The notes under the pieces were generated by a model, which worked only from the letters and a program-made list of their open reading frames with translations, ran no database searches and was not told the DNA's origin. Both the position numbers and the translations under genes were made by a program. A stretch of DNA of 24,105 bases. It comes from JAABVY01 sp964496505 (GTDB lineage Bacteria; Zixibacteria; MSB-5A5; JAABVY01). Of this stretch, positions 7,445 through 13,611 are shown in pieces (within the stretch, counting starts at the first letter, position 1; each line of letters begins with the position of its first letter). The stretch is taken from NCBI GenBank assembly GCA_964496505.1, contig CAZBZV010000058.1:1-24105 (forward strand). Direction: 5' to 3'.

Positions 7445-8059
7445 TCACTTTTTCACCTTACTTTTCTCCATTTCGGCGATAAGTGAATCGATATCGTCCT
7501 GTGTTTCACTCGAATCCCCGAAGCTGGCATTGGGATCAAAAACCCGCTGCTTTATGAACGACTGCAGTTGTTCGATTCCCTCTTTGCCCTCGAACACATC
7601 AAGAAGATGATGCAGACGGTCCTCGATCTCCTCCATCAGGGTTGAGGCATGCTGTACCTGCTGCGAGGTTATATCCTGAAACTGCAGAGCATTCAGGATA
7701 ACGAAGGCATCATCGAGGTTCTGCTGAGCCCTTTCCTCAATGCCGTTCACAGTATCGCGTATCTTCGATCTGTTCTTGAAATACGTTGCCGGCAGAGTCT
7801 TGCGCAGCACTCCGATTTCCTGCACGATCTCATCGGTTATTTTGGTGATATTTTCGACCCGGTCGATCATTTGATGTGTTGCCTCGGCGGTCTGCTCTGT
7901 GATTTTTTCAAGCTGCACGGTGGCCTCGGGAACTTTCTGCCTCGATTCGGCAATGGGCTCCTGCATCTTTTTGAAGGTCTGCACAACATCCGTAATGGAG
8001 GTTGTCAAGCCCTGCAGCTCTGCCTGTATTTTGCTTACTAAATCTTTGGTGTCTTCCAT
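7445..8059 (-). CDS. cheZ: CheZ-like CheY-P phosphatase with C-terminal CheY-binding helix
   Basis: This is a 204-residue, almost wholly helical protein. Near the middle it carries LQFQDITSQQ, matching the CheZ catalytic pattern D-[LI]-T-x-Q, in which the Asp and Gln (here D129 and Q133) dephosphorylate CheY-P. The N-terminal region (about 1-110) is predicted coiled coil, fitting the long four-helix dimer of CheZ. The C-terminal TQDDIDSLIAEM helix follows a polar linker and resembles both the CheZ tail and the SQDEIDALL peptide of FliM/FliN, which bind CheY. The ATG at 8059 is chosen over one at 8071 because GGAGG (8065-8069) sits five bases upstream of it. It follows cheY by 14 bases, as cheYZ pairs usually do. 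Overall similarity to proteobacterial CheZ looks remote, so the symbol is provisional. Confidence 0.82.
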   Translation of the reverse strand: MEDTKDLVSKIQAELQGLTTSITDVVQTFKKMQEPIAESRQKVPEATVQLEKITEQTAEATHQMIDRVENITKITDEIVQEIGVLRKTLPATYFKNRSKIRDTVNGIEERAQQNLDDAFVILNALQFQDITSQQVQHASTLMEEIEDRLHHLLDVFEGKEGIEQLQSFIKQRVFDPNASFGDSSETQDDIDSLIAEMEKSKVKK

Positions 8060-8064
8060 CTTAT

Positions 8065-8069
8065 CCTCC
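8065..8069 (-). promoter_or_regulatory. ribosome binding site fixing the cheZ-like start
   Basis: GGAGG on the minus strand lies five bases before ATG 8059 and overlaps the upstream ATG at 8071, favouring the downstream start. Confidence 0.6.
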
Positions 8070-8073
8070 ATCG

Positions 8074-8451
8074 CTATGTAGCCTGCAGAACCTGCATAAT
8101 TTTATCTTTAAGAGTATCGGGCGTGAAAGGTTTTACTATATAGCTGTTGACGCCTGCTTTCATGGCCTGTACGATATCATCCTTGACCGACCTCGTGGTT
8201 ACCATCAGGATGGGCAAGGATTCGAATTCCTTACTGGAACGCACATTGTTCACGAATGTCAGTCCGTCCATTTCCGGCATATTCCAGTCGGTTATGATGA
8301 AATTGAAATCCTCGACCTTCATTTTTGCCAGCGCGTCCTTACCATCCGTAGCCTCGACCACATCATTAAAACCCGCACGCTTGAGGGTATTAATGATGAT
8401 ACGGCGCATAGTCGGTGAATCATCGACCGCCAGAATCTTGAGATTTTGCAC
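8074..8451 (-). CDS. cheY: chemotaxis response regulator CheY, GTG start
   Basis: CheY is a single-domain receiver that carries phosphate from CheA to its target, classically the flagellar switch. The 125-residue protein has the acidic pair in LAVDDSPTMRR, phospho-acceptor D55 in IITDWNMPEMDG, T85 in MVTTR, and K107 in SYIVKPF preceded by the switch Tyr104. The WNMPEMDGL sequence is characteristic of true CheY rather than of NtrC-type receivers. The start is the GTG at 8451, because AAGGAGG (8457-8463) lies five bases upstream; a TTG five codons earlier (8466) would swallow that site. It is followed immediately by the CheZ-like gene, supporting a CheY/CheZ pair. Confidence 0.93.
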   Translation of the reverse strand: MQNLKILAVDDSPTMRRIIINTLKRAGFNDVVEATDGKDALAKMKVEDFNFIITDWNMPEMDGLTFVNNVRSSKEFESLPILMVTTRSVKDDIVQAMKAGVNSYIVKPFTPDTLKDKIMQVLQAT

Positions 8452-8456
8452 TGCTT

Positions 8457-8463
8457 CCTCCTT
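8457..8463 (-). promoter_or_regulatory. ribosome binding site fixing the cheY GTG start
   Basis: AAGGAGG on the minus strand lies five bases before GTG 8451. No ATG exists near this end of the reading frame, so this site decides the start. Confidence 0.7.
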
Positions 8464-8489
8464 CAATTAAGAAGAGATGACGATCCAAA

Positions 8490-8861
8490 TCATGATAGAA
8501 ATTTGCTTACTTCGTATAATAGCACCGATGATTTAAACGGCTTGGTGAGATATGAATCCGCACCCGCATCGGTACCCTTTTCTTTATCCGCCTCATCCTC
8601 CTCCGATGAGAGGATGATTATGGGAGTTTCGGAAAACTGTTCGTTACGCCTCAAAGTCGATATCAATTCATATCCGTCCATATTGGGCATGTTAAGATCG
8701 GTAATTACCATATCAACCTTGGACTCGTTGCTGGAAAGTTTCTCCAGGGCATCCATACCATCTATAGCCGTCATCACTTTAAACCCCGAATTCTTAAGGC
8801 TATAACTCACGAATTTCAACACGGTGGGTGAATCGTCAACAATCATTATTGTCTGCTTCAT
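8490..8861 (-). CDS. single-domain response regulator (CheY-like, second copy)
   Basis: This 123-residue receiver has no output domain. Key residues are D9/D10 in IVDDSPTVLKFV, phospho-acceptor D55 in ITDLNMPNMDG, S85/S86 in ILSSEEDE, and K107 in SYLTKPF. Its LSSEEDE stretch and Y-L-T-K-P-F ending differ from the neighbouring cheY, so it is a diverged paralogue rather than a recent duplicate. It sits between cheR and cheY with gaps of 22 and 38 bases and a GAGGTG ribosome binding site. It may be a phosphate sink or have a separate output; the sequence does not say which. Confidence 0.92.
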   Translation of the reverse strand: MKQTIMIVDDSPTVLKFVSYSLKNSGFKVMTAIDGMDALEKLSSNESKVDMVITDLNMPNMDGYELISTLRRNEQFSETPIIILSSEEDEADKEKGTDAGADSYLTKPFKSSVLLYEVSKFLS

Positions 8862-8883
8862 ATATATTCACCTCTTTAAGGAT

Positions 8884-9846
8884 TTACTTCTTCTCCAAAA
8901 GCTGCCTGATTTTTGCCAGAGTATCCATGGTATTGGTATGTGAATCAGCAACCTTAGTTCTTGCCTTGGCCGCCATTTCAGTGGCAGCCGCCTCTTTTTT
9001 GTATACCAGAGCATTTTTCAAATACTCCAGCTTAAATGATTTTGAAATACCATGCAGGCTTTCCGAATGCCCTATAAATAGGTACCCTCCCGGCCGCAGA
9101 CTTTTGTAGAACTGCTTGACCAGGGATTTCTTGATCTCATCAGAAAAATAAATCATCACATTGCGGCAGAAAATCATATCGCAGTCGGAGATGGATGATA
9201 CCTGACGGGTGTCGTTCAGATTGACATGGTTGAATTTGACGATACGTTTCACCTCATCCTTAATGCGGAAGAATTTACCTTCCTTGATGAAGTAACGATC
9301 GATAATTTTGGGATCGGTTGTTCTCAGAGTGACTTCCTGGTACACTCCCTTGCGCGCCGCGTAGAGCACATTCTGGGAGATATCATTGGCGAGGATTTCC
9401 ACCCGCCATCCGGGATGCGATTTCATTGCCTCCAGCAGGATAATGCCTATCGTATAAGGCTCTTCGCCGGTGGAACATCCAGCCGACCAGATTTTAATCT
9501 TCTTGTTTCCGTTCCCGGCCTCAGCTTTCTGTTTCATAACCAGGGGCAGAACCTCGTCGGAAAAGGCTTTCAGTTGCGGAGGATTTCTGAAAAAGGAGGT
9601 CTCGTTCGTCGTTACCACATTCATCAGGGCCTCGAATTCCTTCTGCGTGGAATCGTATTTGACCCGGTAGAAGTAGTCCTTGTAACTGGCAATGCCGAGT
9701 TCACCCATGCGCTTGGAAAGACGGCTTTCGATAAGATATTTCTTATTCTCTGCAAACCATATGCCGGCCTTCTCATAGATGTAATCGCGGATGGCGATGA
9801 ACTCATCATGCTGCAGTTTTGGCTGTGTTGTTGCTTCAGATAACAT
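8884..9846 (-). CDS. cheR: chemotaxis protein-glutamate O-methyltransferase CheR
   Basis: CheR uses SAM to methylate glutamates on chemoreceptors, setting adaptation against CheB. The N-terminal helical domain (about 10-80) is followed by TTNETSFFRNP (79-89), the SAM-binding motif IWSAGCSTGEEPY (119-131), NDIS (154-157) in the acidic-loop region, and IFCRNVMIYF (225-234). The 320-residue length is slightly above the usual 270-290 because of an Ala/Lys-rich tail (about 285-320). That tail shows no TPR. The ATG follows a GGGGG purine run at suitable spacing. A 120-base gap separates it from the upstream receiver gene, the largest gap in the cluster, so a separate promoter or leader is possible here. 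Confidence 0.96.
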   Translation of the reverse strand: MLSEATTQPKLQHDEFIAIRDYIYEKAGIWFAENKKYLIESRLSKRMGELGIASYKDYFYRVKYDSTQKEFEALMNVVTTNETSFFRNPPQLKAFSDEVLPLVMKQKAEAGNGNKKIKIWSAGCSTGEEPYTIGIILLEAMKSHPGWRVEILANDISQNVLYAARKGVYQEVTLRTTDPKIIDRYFIKEGKFFRIKDEVKRIVKFNHVNLNDTRQVSSISDCDMIFCRNVMIYFSDEIKKSLVKQFYKSLRPGGYLFIGHSESLHGISKSFKLEYLKNALVYKKEAAATEMAAKARTKVADSHTNTMDTLAKIRQLLEKK

Positions 9847-9966
9847 ACATAACCCCCGGGAAGAGCACCTGCCGCATGGCTGATCGTCTTCCCATTCACT
9901 CCCTTTTGAATTTATGTTAAAGGGTTATCCCGCACTCCGGCCGTTTTGCGGCCCGATCAGGGATTT
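9847..9966 (-). other. 120-base intercistronic gap upstream of cheR with inverted repeats
   Basis: This is the longest non-coding interval inside the minus-strand cluster. It holds an inverted repeat with arms GGGAAGA (9858-9864) and TCTTCCC (9887-9893), just before the cheR ribosome binding region, and a small GGCCG/CGGCC hairpin nearer the upstream gene. No T run follows the small hairpin, so it is not a convincing terminator. I found no clear promoter and no riboswitch signature. It may be a 5' leader or an mRNA-processing site. Confidence 0.35.
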
Positions 9967-10485
9967 TTAAGTAACTGCTTTTCTTTTTGTCATTTTGGAT
10001 CGTGCCGGACGACCTTCTGCCCGATCTTCATCTCGCGAGGAAAGAGACGACTCCCCTTTGATTGATTCCTCCAGCATCCTGACTTTCTCCTTCAGCAGGG
10101 ATATTTCCCTGCGAAAATCGTATTCCTTTATAGCTGCGGTTACGATATCCTTAAGTTCATTCAAGCGGAAGGGTTTGACTATATAATCGAAAGCGCCGGC
10201 CCTTAAAGCGTCGATGGAGGATTCCACCGTGGGATAGCCGGTCATCAGAACCACGACGATATCCGAATCCAAATCACGGATTTGCCGCAGGGTCTGCAGG
10301 CCGTCCAATCCGGTCATCTTGAGATCGATCAGAGCCACATTATAGCGGTTTTCACTCACCATTTCCAGGGCCGCCTCCCCCGACTCCGCCACATCGACAG
10401 TAAACTTGAGCTTGGTGAAGTACTCATCCAGAAGTTCTCTCACGAAAAGCTCATCATCAACAACCAATACTTTTTCGGTTGACAT
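9967..10485 (-). CDS. NtrC-type receiver with coiled-coil and basic tail, no output domain
   Basis: This 172-residue response regulator has a receiver (about 4-118) with D10/D11, phospho-acceptor D54, T82 and K104. The wording MTGYPTVESSIDALRAGAFDYIVKPF is typical of receivers attached to sigma-54 activators, yet no AAA+ or DNA-binding domain follows. Instead there is a short coiled coil (about 122-145) and a charged tail ending in SKMTKRKAVT. In the phosphorylation loop the usual M-P-x-M-D-G reads MTGLDG, so the conserved proline is replaced. The start is ATG 10485, because AGGAG overlapping the stop of the upstream gene precedes it; a longer frame back to 10539 would overlap that gene. The coiled coil suggests dimerisation or binding to a partner protein. 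Confidence 0.9.
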   Translation of the reverse strand: MSTEKVLVVDDELFVRELLDEYFTKLKFTVDVAESGEAALEMVSENRYNVALIDLKMTGLDGLQTLRQIRDLDSDIVVVLMTGYPTVESSIDALRAGAFDYIVKPFRLNELKDIVTAAIKEYDFRREISLLKEKVRMLEESIKGESSLSSRDEDRAEGRPARSKMTKRKAVT

Positions 10486-10493
10486 AAATTCTC

Positions 10494-10871
10494 CTATTGC
10501 ACAACTGGGGCATTCTCTTCCAATACCGCCTCGATACACTCGAAGAGACGGTTGATGTTGAACGGTTTCACGATGTAATCGGCCACTTTCAGCCGCAGGG
10601 CCTCAATAGCCGATTCGAGTGAAGGAAATCCGGTCATGATAATAACCGGCGGTCCATTTTCCTTCGTGTTAGCCCTCTTAAGCATTTCCAGCCCGTCCAT
10701 ATCGGGCATTTTGAGATCGGTCAGGATAAGATCAATCTCCTCAGCCCCCAGAATATCAAGAGCCTTCGAGGCCGATTCGGCAAGTATGATATCGTAATTG
10801 CGCGAAGTAAAAAAATCATACAGCAAATCACGGATCAAAAGCTCATCATCAACAACCAATAACCGCGGCAT
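10494..10871 (-). CDS. stand-alone NtrC-type receiver protein
   Basis: This 125-residue receiver has D8/D9, phospho-acceptor D52 in LTDLKMPDMDG, T80 in IIMTGFPSLESAIEAL, and K102 in YIVKPF. It resembles the next gene and is probably a tandem duplicate. Like that gene it has NtrC-type receiver wording but no output domain. The usual 'GA' before DY is replaced (LRLKVADYIVKPF). Its ATG shares one base with the stop of the HEAT-repeat gene (TGATG at 10873-10869), a strong sign of coupled translation and of fixed stoichiometry with that protein. The partner kinase is unknown; CheA or the PAS kinase of this cluster are candidates. Confidence 0.93.
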   Translation of the reverse strand: MPRLLVVDDELLIRDLLYDFFTSRNYDIILAESASKALDILGAEEIDLILTDLKMPDMDGLEMLKRANTKENGPPVIIMTGFPSLESAIEALRLKVADYIVKPFNINRLFECIEAVLEENAPVVQ

Positions 10872-12778
10872 CAGACTCTCCCTTCCAGGGCGGCAAGCGC
10901 CTGAGATGCTGCCTCGGCAACATCCTGATTGGAATCATTAACTATATTTTTTAGGACCGCCAGGGATCTTTCATCCTTAAGGCCCGAGAGCGCCTTGGCA
11001 GCCGCTACACGGATTATATCATCTTCATCGGAGAGCAGATTCAGTATCCGGTCCGTAATAGAATGGTCCCCGATAGTACCGATCACATTAATAGCATGGA
11101 ACCTGACCCATCTATCCTGATCCTCCAGAAGCATAGCTATGGAGTTAAGCGCATCCCTGCTCTCGAGGCTGACCACAGCATCGATGGCCGCTTTTCTGAC
11201 CTGGGCGTTATCATCATTTAAGATGACCTTTAGCGGATCGACAGCACGTTTGTCGGCTATACGTCCCAGGGATTCGACAGCCGAGCGCCTTACCTCCCAT
11301 TCGGGATGATTCAGGGCTGTTATCAGGGGCTCCACGACTTCTTTTTCGCCGATCCATCCCAGGGCAGTGGCGGCCATTTTCTGGCGTTCTATTTCGGGAT
11401 GATTCAAGTCATTGCGGAAATGATCGATGACCTGCTGCCCTCCAATTAGAACCAGCGCGCCCAGACAGGCCTCGCGGACGTCAATATACTGATCGTCAAG
11501 CCATTGCAGAAGCTTATTCACATCTCGGTCATCCCCGACCCAGCCGATGGATTTAATTGCGGCGCTGCGCACATGGCCTATATCGTCTTCCGCCAGAGCA
11601 AAGAGCGCCTTGATAATATTGCGATCGCCGATTTTGCCGAGAGTCCAGGCGACCTCTTCGCGCACCTCGGGACTGTCGTGATATACGAGTTTCATGACGT
11701 CATGAACGAAGCGGGAATTTCCCGAAGCGGCTATGGTCTCCAGAATGTTGCAGATATACTCATCACTGCCGTTTAAAAGCGCCTGAGAAATTTTTTCGGT
11801 TGATGATATCGCGCTGGATTTGAGTACATCCTTGGCCTTATTTCTGACATCCTCATCAGAATCATCCAGGGCCCTGAGTATCTTTTCCACGACCGAGGGA
11901 CCCTCCCAGTGCTCAAGTTCCTCCAGGGCGAATATCTTGTTTTCGTTGTTATCTCCTTCGAGAACATTGAAAAGACAATCCTGAAGCTGCTTTACCGGAA
12001 GGTCTTCCAGAATTCCACGATCGGAATGTTTTGCGATCTTTATGAGAGCGCTAATTATAGCCTCTTTTAAAGCATCATCGGATTTGGGCAGAAGCTTTTT
12101 GAGATACGGCCCCGCTTCAGGATTTTGCATGTTTCCCATAGCATCTATTACCGAAAAGACCACCACCGGGTCATCGCTGCCAAGCGCATTTACGAGAGCA
12201 TCAAAAGCGGTCTGGTCGCCGATTTTGCCGAGCGCCTCGGCCGCCTGCAGGCGGGCATCCTCGTTTTCATTCAAAATTCTAACCAGATCTTCGACCACCT
12301 CAGGACTGCCGAACTGCCCCAGGGCCTCAGCGGCCGAGCAAACCACATTGGGATTCTCATCGTCAAGAGCACGTCTAACCGTGTTAAGGGCTGCGGCATC
12401 TCCGATCTGGCCCAGGATATCGATTGCAAATTTGCGGACATCCTTATCGGCATCGGAAGCCTTTTCGACCATCGGATCGATACTGCATGAGCCGAGTCTG
12501 GCAATAGTTTCCGCAGCAAGATTTCGGATCGAGATGTCCTCGTGCTCCAAAAGATCACCCAGGAAAAGGGCTGTACGTTCACCACCAAGAGAAAGCAAAC
12601 CTTCGGCCGCCAGTTCGCGAATGCCTTTATTGGGATCCTCAATGGCAGCTACAAGAGCGGCGCGTGAGGTGTCATTGTCATAATTGCGAAGCTGAAGGCA
12701 GGCTGCTTCGCGCTGATCAAAATCCTCGCTGCTCAGCCATACAAGAAGTTGCTCCTGATGTGGATCGATCTTTTCCAT
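10871..12778 (-). CDS. HEAT-repeat (PBS-lyase type) scaffold protein, about 20 repeats
   Basis: This 635-residue protein is built almost entirely of about twenty 31-residue alpha-helical repeats of the form 'D-D-x-x-x-V-R-x-x-A-x-x-A-L-G-x-I-G-D...A-x-x-x-L', running from about residue 10 to the C-terminus. Clear examples are near 110-140, 140-170, 385-420, 470-505 and 505-540. No catalytic domain, signal peptide or membrane segment is visible. Such solenoids bind proteins, so a scaffold or inhibitor role in the surrounding signalling cluster is the natural inference; the name 'PBS lyase' refers only to repeat type. The ATG follows GAGGAG that overlaps the stop of the STAS gene, and its own stop overlaps the next receiver's ATG. 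The repeats have diverged in sequence, so this is not a recent expansion. Confidence 0.92.
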   Translation of the reverse strand: MEKIDPHQEQLLVWLSSEDFDQREAACLQLRNYDNDTSRAALVAAIEDPNKGIRELAAEGLLSLGGERTALFLGDLLEHEDISIRNLAAETIARLGSCSIDPMVEKASDADKDVRKFAIDILGQIGDAAALNTVRRALDDENPNVVCSAAEALGQFGSPEVVEDLVRILNENEDARLQAAEALGKIGDQTAFDALVNALGSDDPVVVFSVIDAMGNMQNPEAGPYLKKLLPKSDDALKEAIISALIKIAKHSDRGILEDLPVKQLQDCLFNVLEGDNNENKIFALEELEHWEGPSVVEKILRALDDSDEDVRNKAKDVLKSSAISSTEKISQALLNGSDEYICNILETIAASGNSRFVHDVMKLVYHDSPEVREEVAWTLGKIGDRNIIKALFALAEDDIGHVRSAAIKSIGWVGDDRDVNKLLQWLDDQYIDVREACLGALVLIGGQQVIDHFRNDLNHPEIERQKMAATALGWIGEKEVVEPLITALNHPEWEVRRSAVESLGRIADKRAVDPLKVILNDDNAQVRKAAIDAVVSLESRDALNSIAMLLEDQDRWVRFHAINVIGTIGDHSITDRILNLLSDEDDIIRVAAAKALSGLKDERSLAVLKNIVNDSNQDVAEAASQALAALEGRV

Positions 12779-12788
12779 AGTTAGCTCC

Positions 12789-13148
12789 TCAGCTTGTATG
12801 CGCTGCCTTTTTCTGTCCGAATGCCGTGAAGGCTTCTTTTTCGCCCGGGAAAATATCGAAAATGTGTGATAACTGAGTTATCTCAAAAATCTCCTGAACG
12901 TAAGGCGCCAGGGAACAAAGCGCGATCCTGCCATTGGCGGTACGCACCTCCTTGAGCGTCGATACCAGCGTACCCAGTCCCGAACTGTTTATAAAATCCA
13001 CCTGTGCCATGTTTAAAAGGATATTGACCTTGCCCTGCTCTAGATGCTCTTTCACTTTTTCTTTGAGTTCGGAAGAGCTGGTCAAATCCAGACGTCCCTT
13101 AAGATGGAAAACATGAAAGGCCTCTTCTGCTTTGACTGTGATATCCAT
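12789..13148 (-). CDS. STAS-domain anti-sigma factor antagonist (SpoIIAA/RsbV-like)
   Basis: This is a 119-residue single STAS domain. In partner switching the unphosphorylated form binds the anti-sigma kinase and frees its target; the kinase inactivates it by serine phosphorylation. The signature VDFINSSGLGTLVS (50-63) contains the expected phospho-serine (Ser55 or Ser56). The N-terminal GRLDLTSS segment is also typical. A short charged tail (about 107-119) extends beyond the domain. The gene lies directly after the RsbW-like kinase, with stop and ribosome binding site merged (TAGGAGA), and directly before the HEAT-repeat gene. No sigma factor gene is nearby, so the switch may control a protein other than a sigma factor. 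Confidence 0.94.
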   Translation of the reverse strand: MDITVKAEEAFHVFHLKGRLDLTSSSELKEKVKEHLEQGKVNILLNMAQVDFINSSGLGTLVSTLKEVRTANGRIALCSLAPYVQEIFEITQLSHIFDIFPGEKEAFTAFGQKKAAHTS

Positions 13149-13158
13149 AACTAATCTC

Positions 13159-13611
13159 CTAAAAGGAATGAACCTTTTTATCTTTTTTCTCGAAATTGCT
13201 TATCAATGTTAAGATGTTTACTCCCCTGGAATTACTTTCATAATATGCTTCGTCAACAAGCTCACGCATCAGAAGCAGCCCCCTTCCGCTAATTCCCTCT
13301 GGATCGATATGATCCGATGCTTTGTTTATATTTTTATCTATCGGCAAAATCCCCTCATCCTCAATCAAAATTTTGAGTGATTTTTCACCGGGATAAAAGG
13401 TTAGCTTGATTTCGGTTTGCGGATTTTTTTGATTGCCGTGCTGAAATGCATTGGTGAAACCCTCGGAAAGCGCCACCAGGATCATATGGCGTTCCTTTTC
13501 GGAAACAGGCAGCTTTTCCAAAATGCTTTCGCACACGGGGTAAAGCCATTTAATGTTTTCCATTCGGTTGGGAATGGAAATACTGATTCTTTCATTCGAT
13601 GTATCTATCAT
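13159..13611 (-). CDS. RsbW/SpoIIAB-like anti-sigma serine kinase
   Basis: This 150-residue GHKL-fold protein would bind a target and phosphorylate the STAS protein encoded next to it. The N-box is ALSEGFTNAFQHGN (47-60) with conserved Glu50 and Asn54. G1 is EDEGI (84-88) and G2 is SGRGLLLMRELVDE (108-121). The G1 motif has D-E-G where many members have D-x-G, which is acceptable. The start is ATG 13611, which shares one base with the stop of the phosphatase gene (TGATG) and has AGGA about eight bases upstream; a TTG one codon earlier is less likely. The order phosphatase-kinase-antagonist is the usual partner-switch arrangement. Confidence 0.9.
   Translation of the reverse strand: MIDTSNERISISIPNRMENIKWLYPVCESILEKLPVSEKERHMILVALSEGFTNAFQHGNQKNPQTEIKLTFYPGEKSLKILIEDEGILPIDKNINKASDHIDPEGISGRGLLLMRELVDEAYYESNSRGVNILTLISNFEKKDKKVHSF

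Noticed and set aside
8452..8466. TTG start for cheY at 8466
   Set aside because: The AAGGAGG ribosome binding site would lie inside the coding region; the GTG at 8451 has correct spacing to it.
9226..9843. 205-codon open frame on the plus strand
   Set aside because: It is antisense to cheR, whose motifs are all intact, and has no recognisable features of its own.
9847..9966. cyclic-di-GMP (GEMM) riboswitch or sigma-54 promoter before cheR
   Set aside because: The conserved GEMM core bases are absent. A GG-10-GC spacing exists on the minus strand, but the flanking -24/-12 bases do not fit the consensus well enough.
10486..10539. 18-codon N-terminal extension of the receiver ending at 9967
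   Set aside because: It would overlap the upstream receiver gene, and ATG 10485 has an AGGAG site; the receiver fold begins right after this ATG.
12042..12683. 213-codon open frame on the plus strand
   Set aside because: It lies antisense inside the HEAT-repeat gene and its product is a Ser/Arg/Ala-rich sequence with no domain. It is a shadow of repetitive coding DNA.
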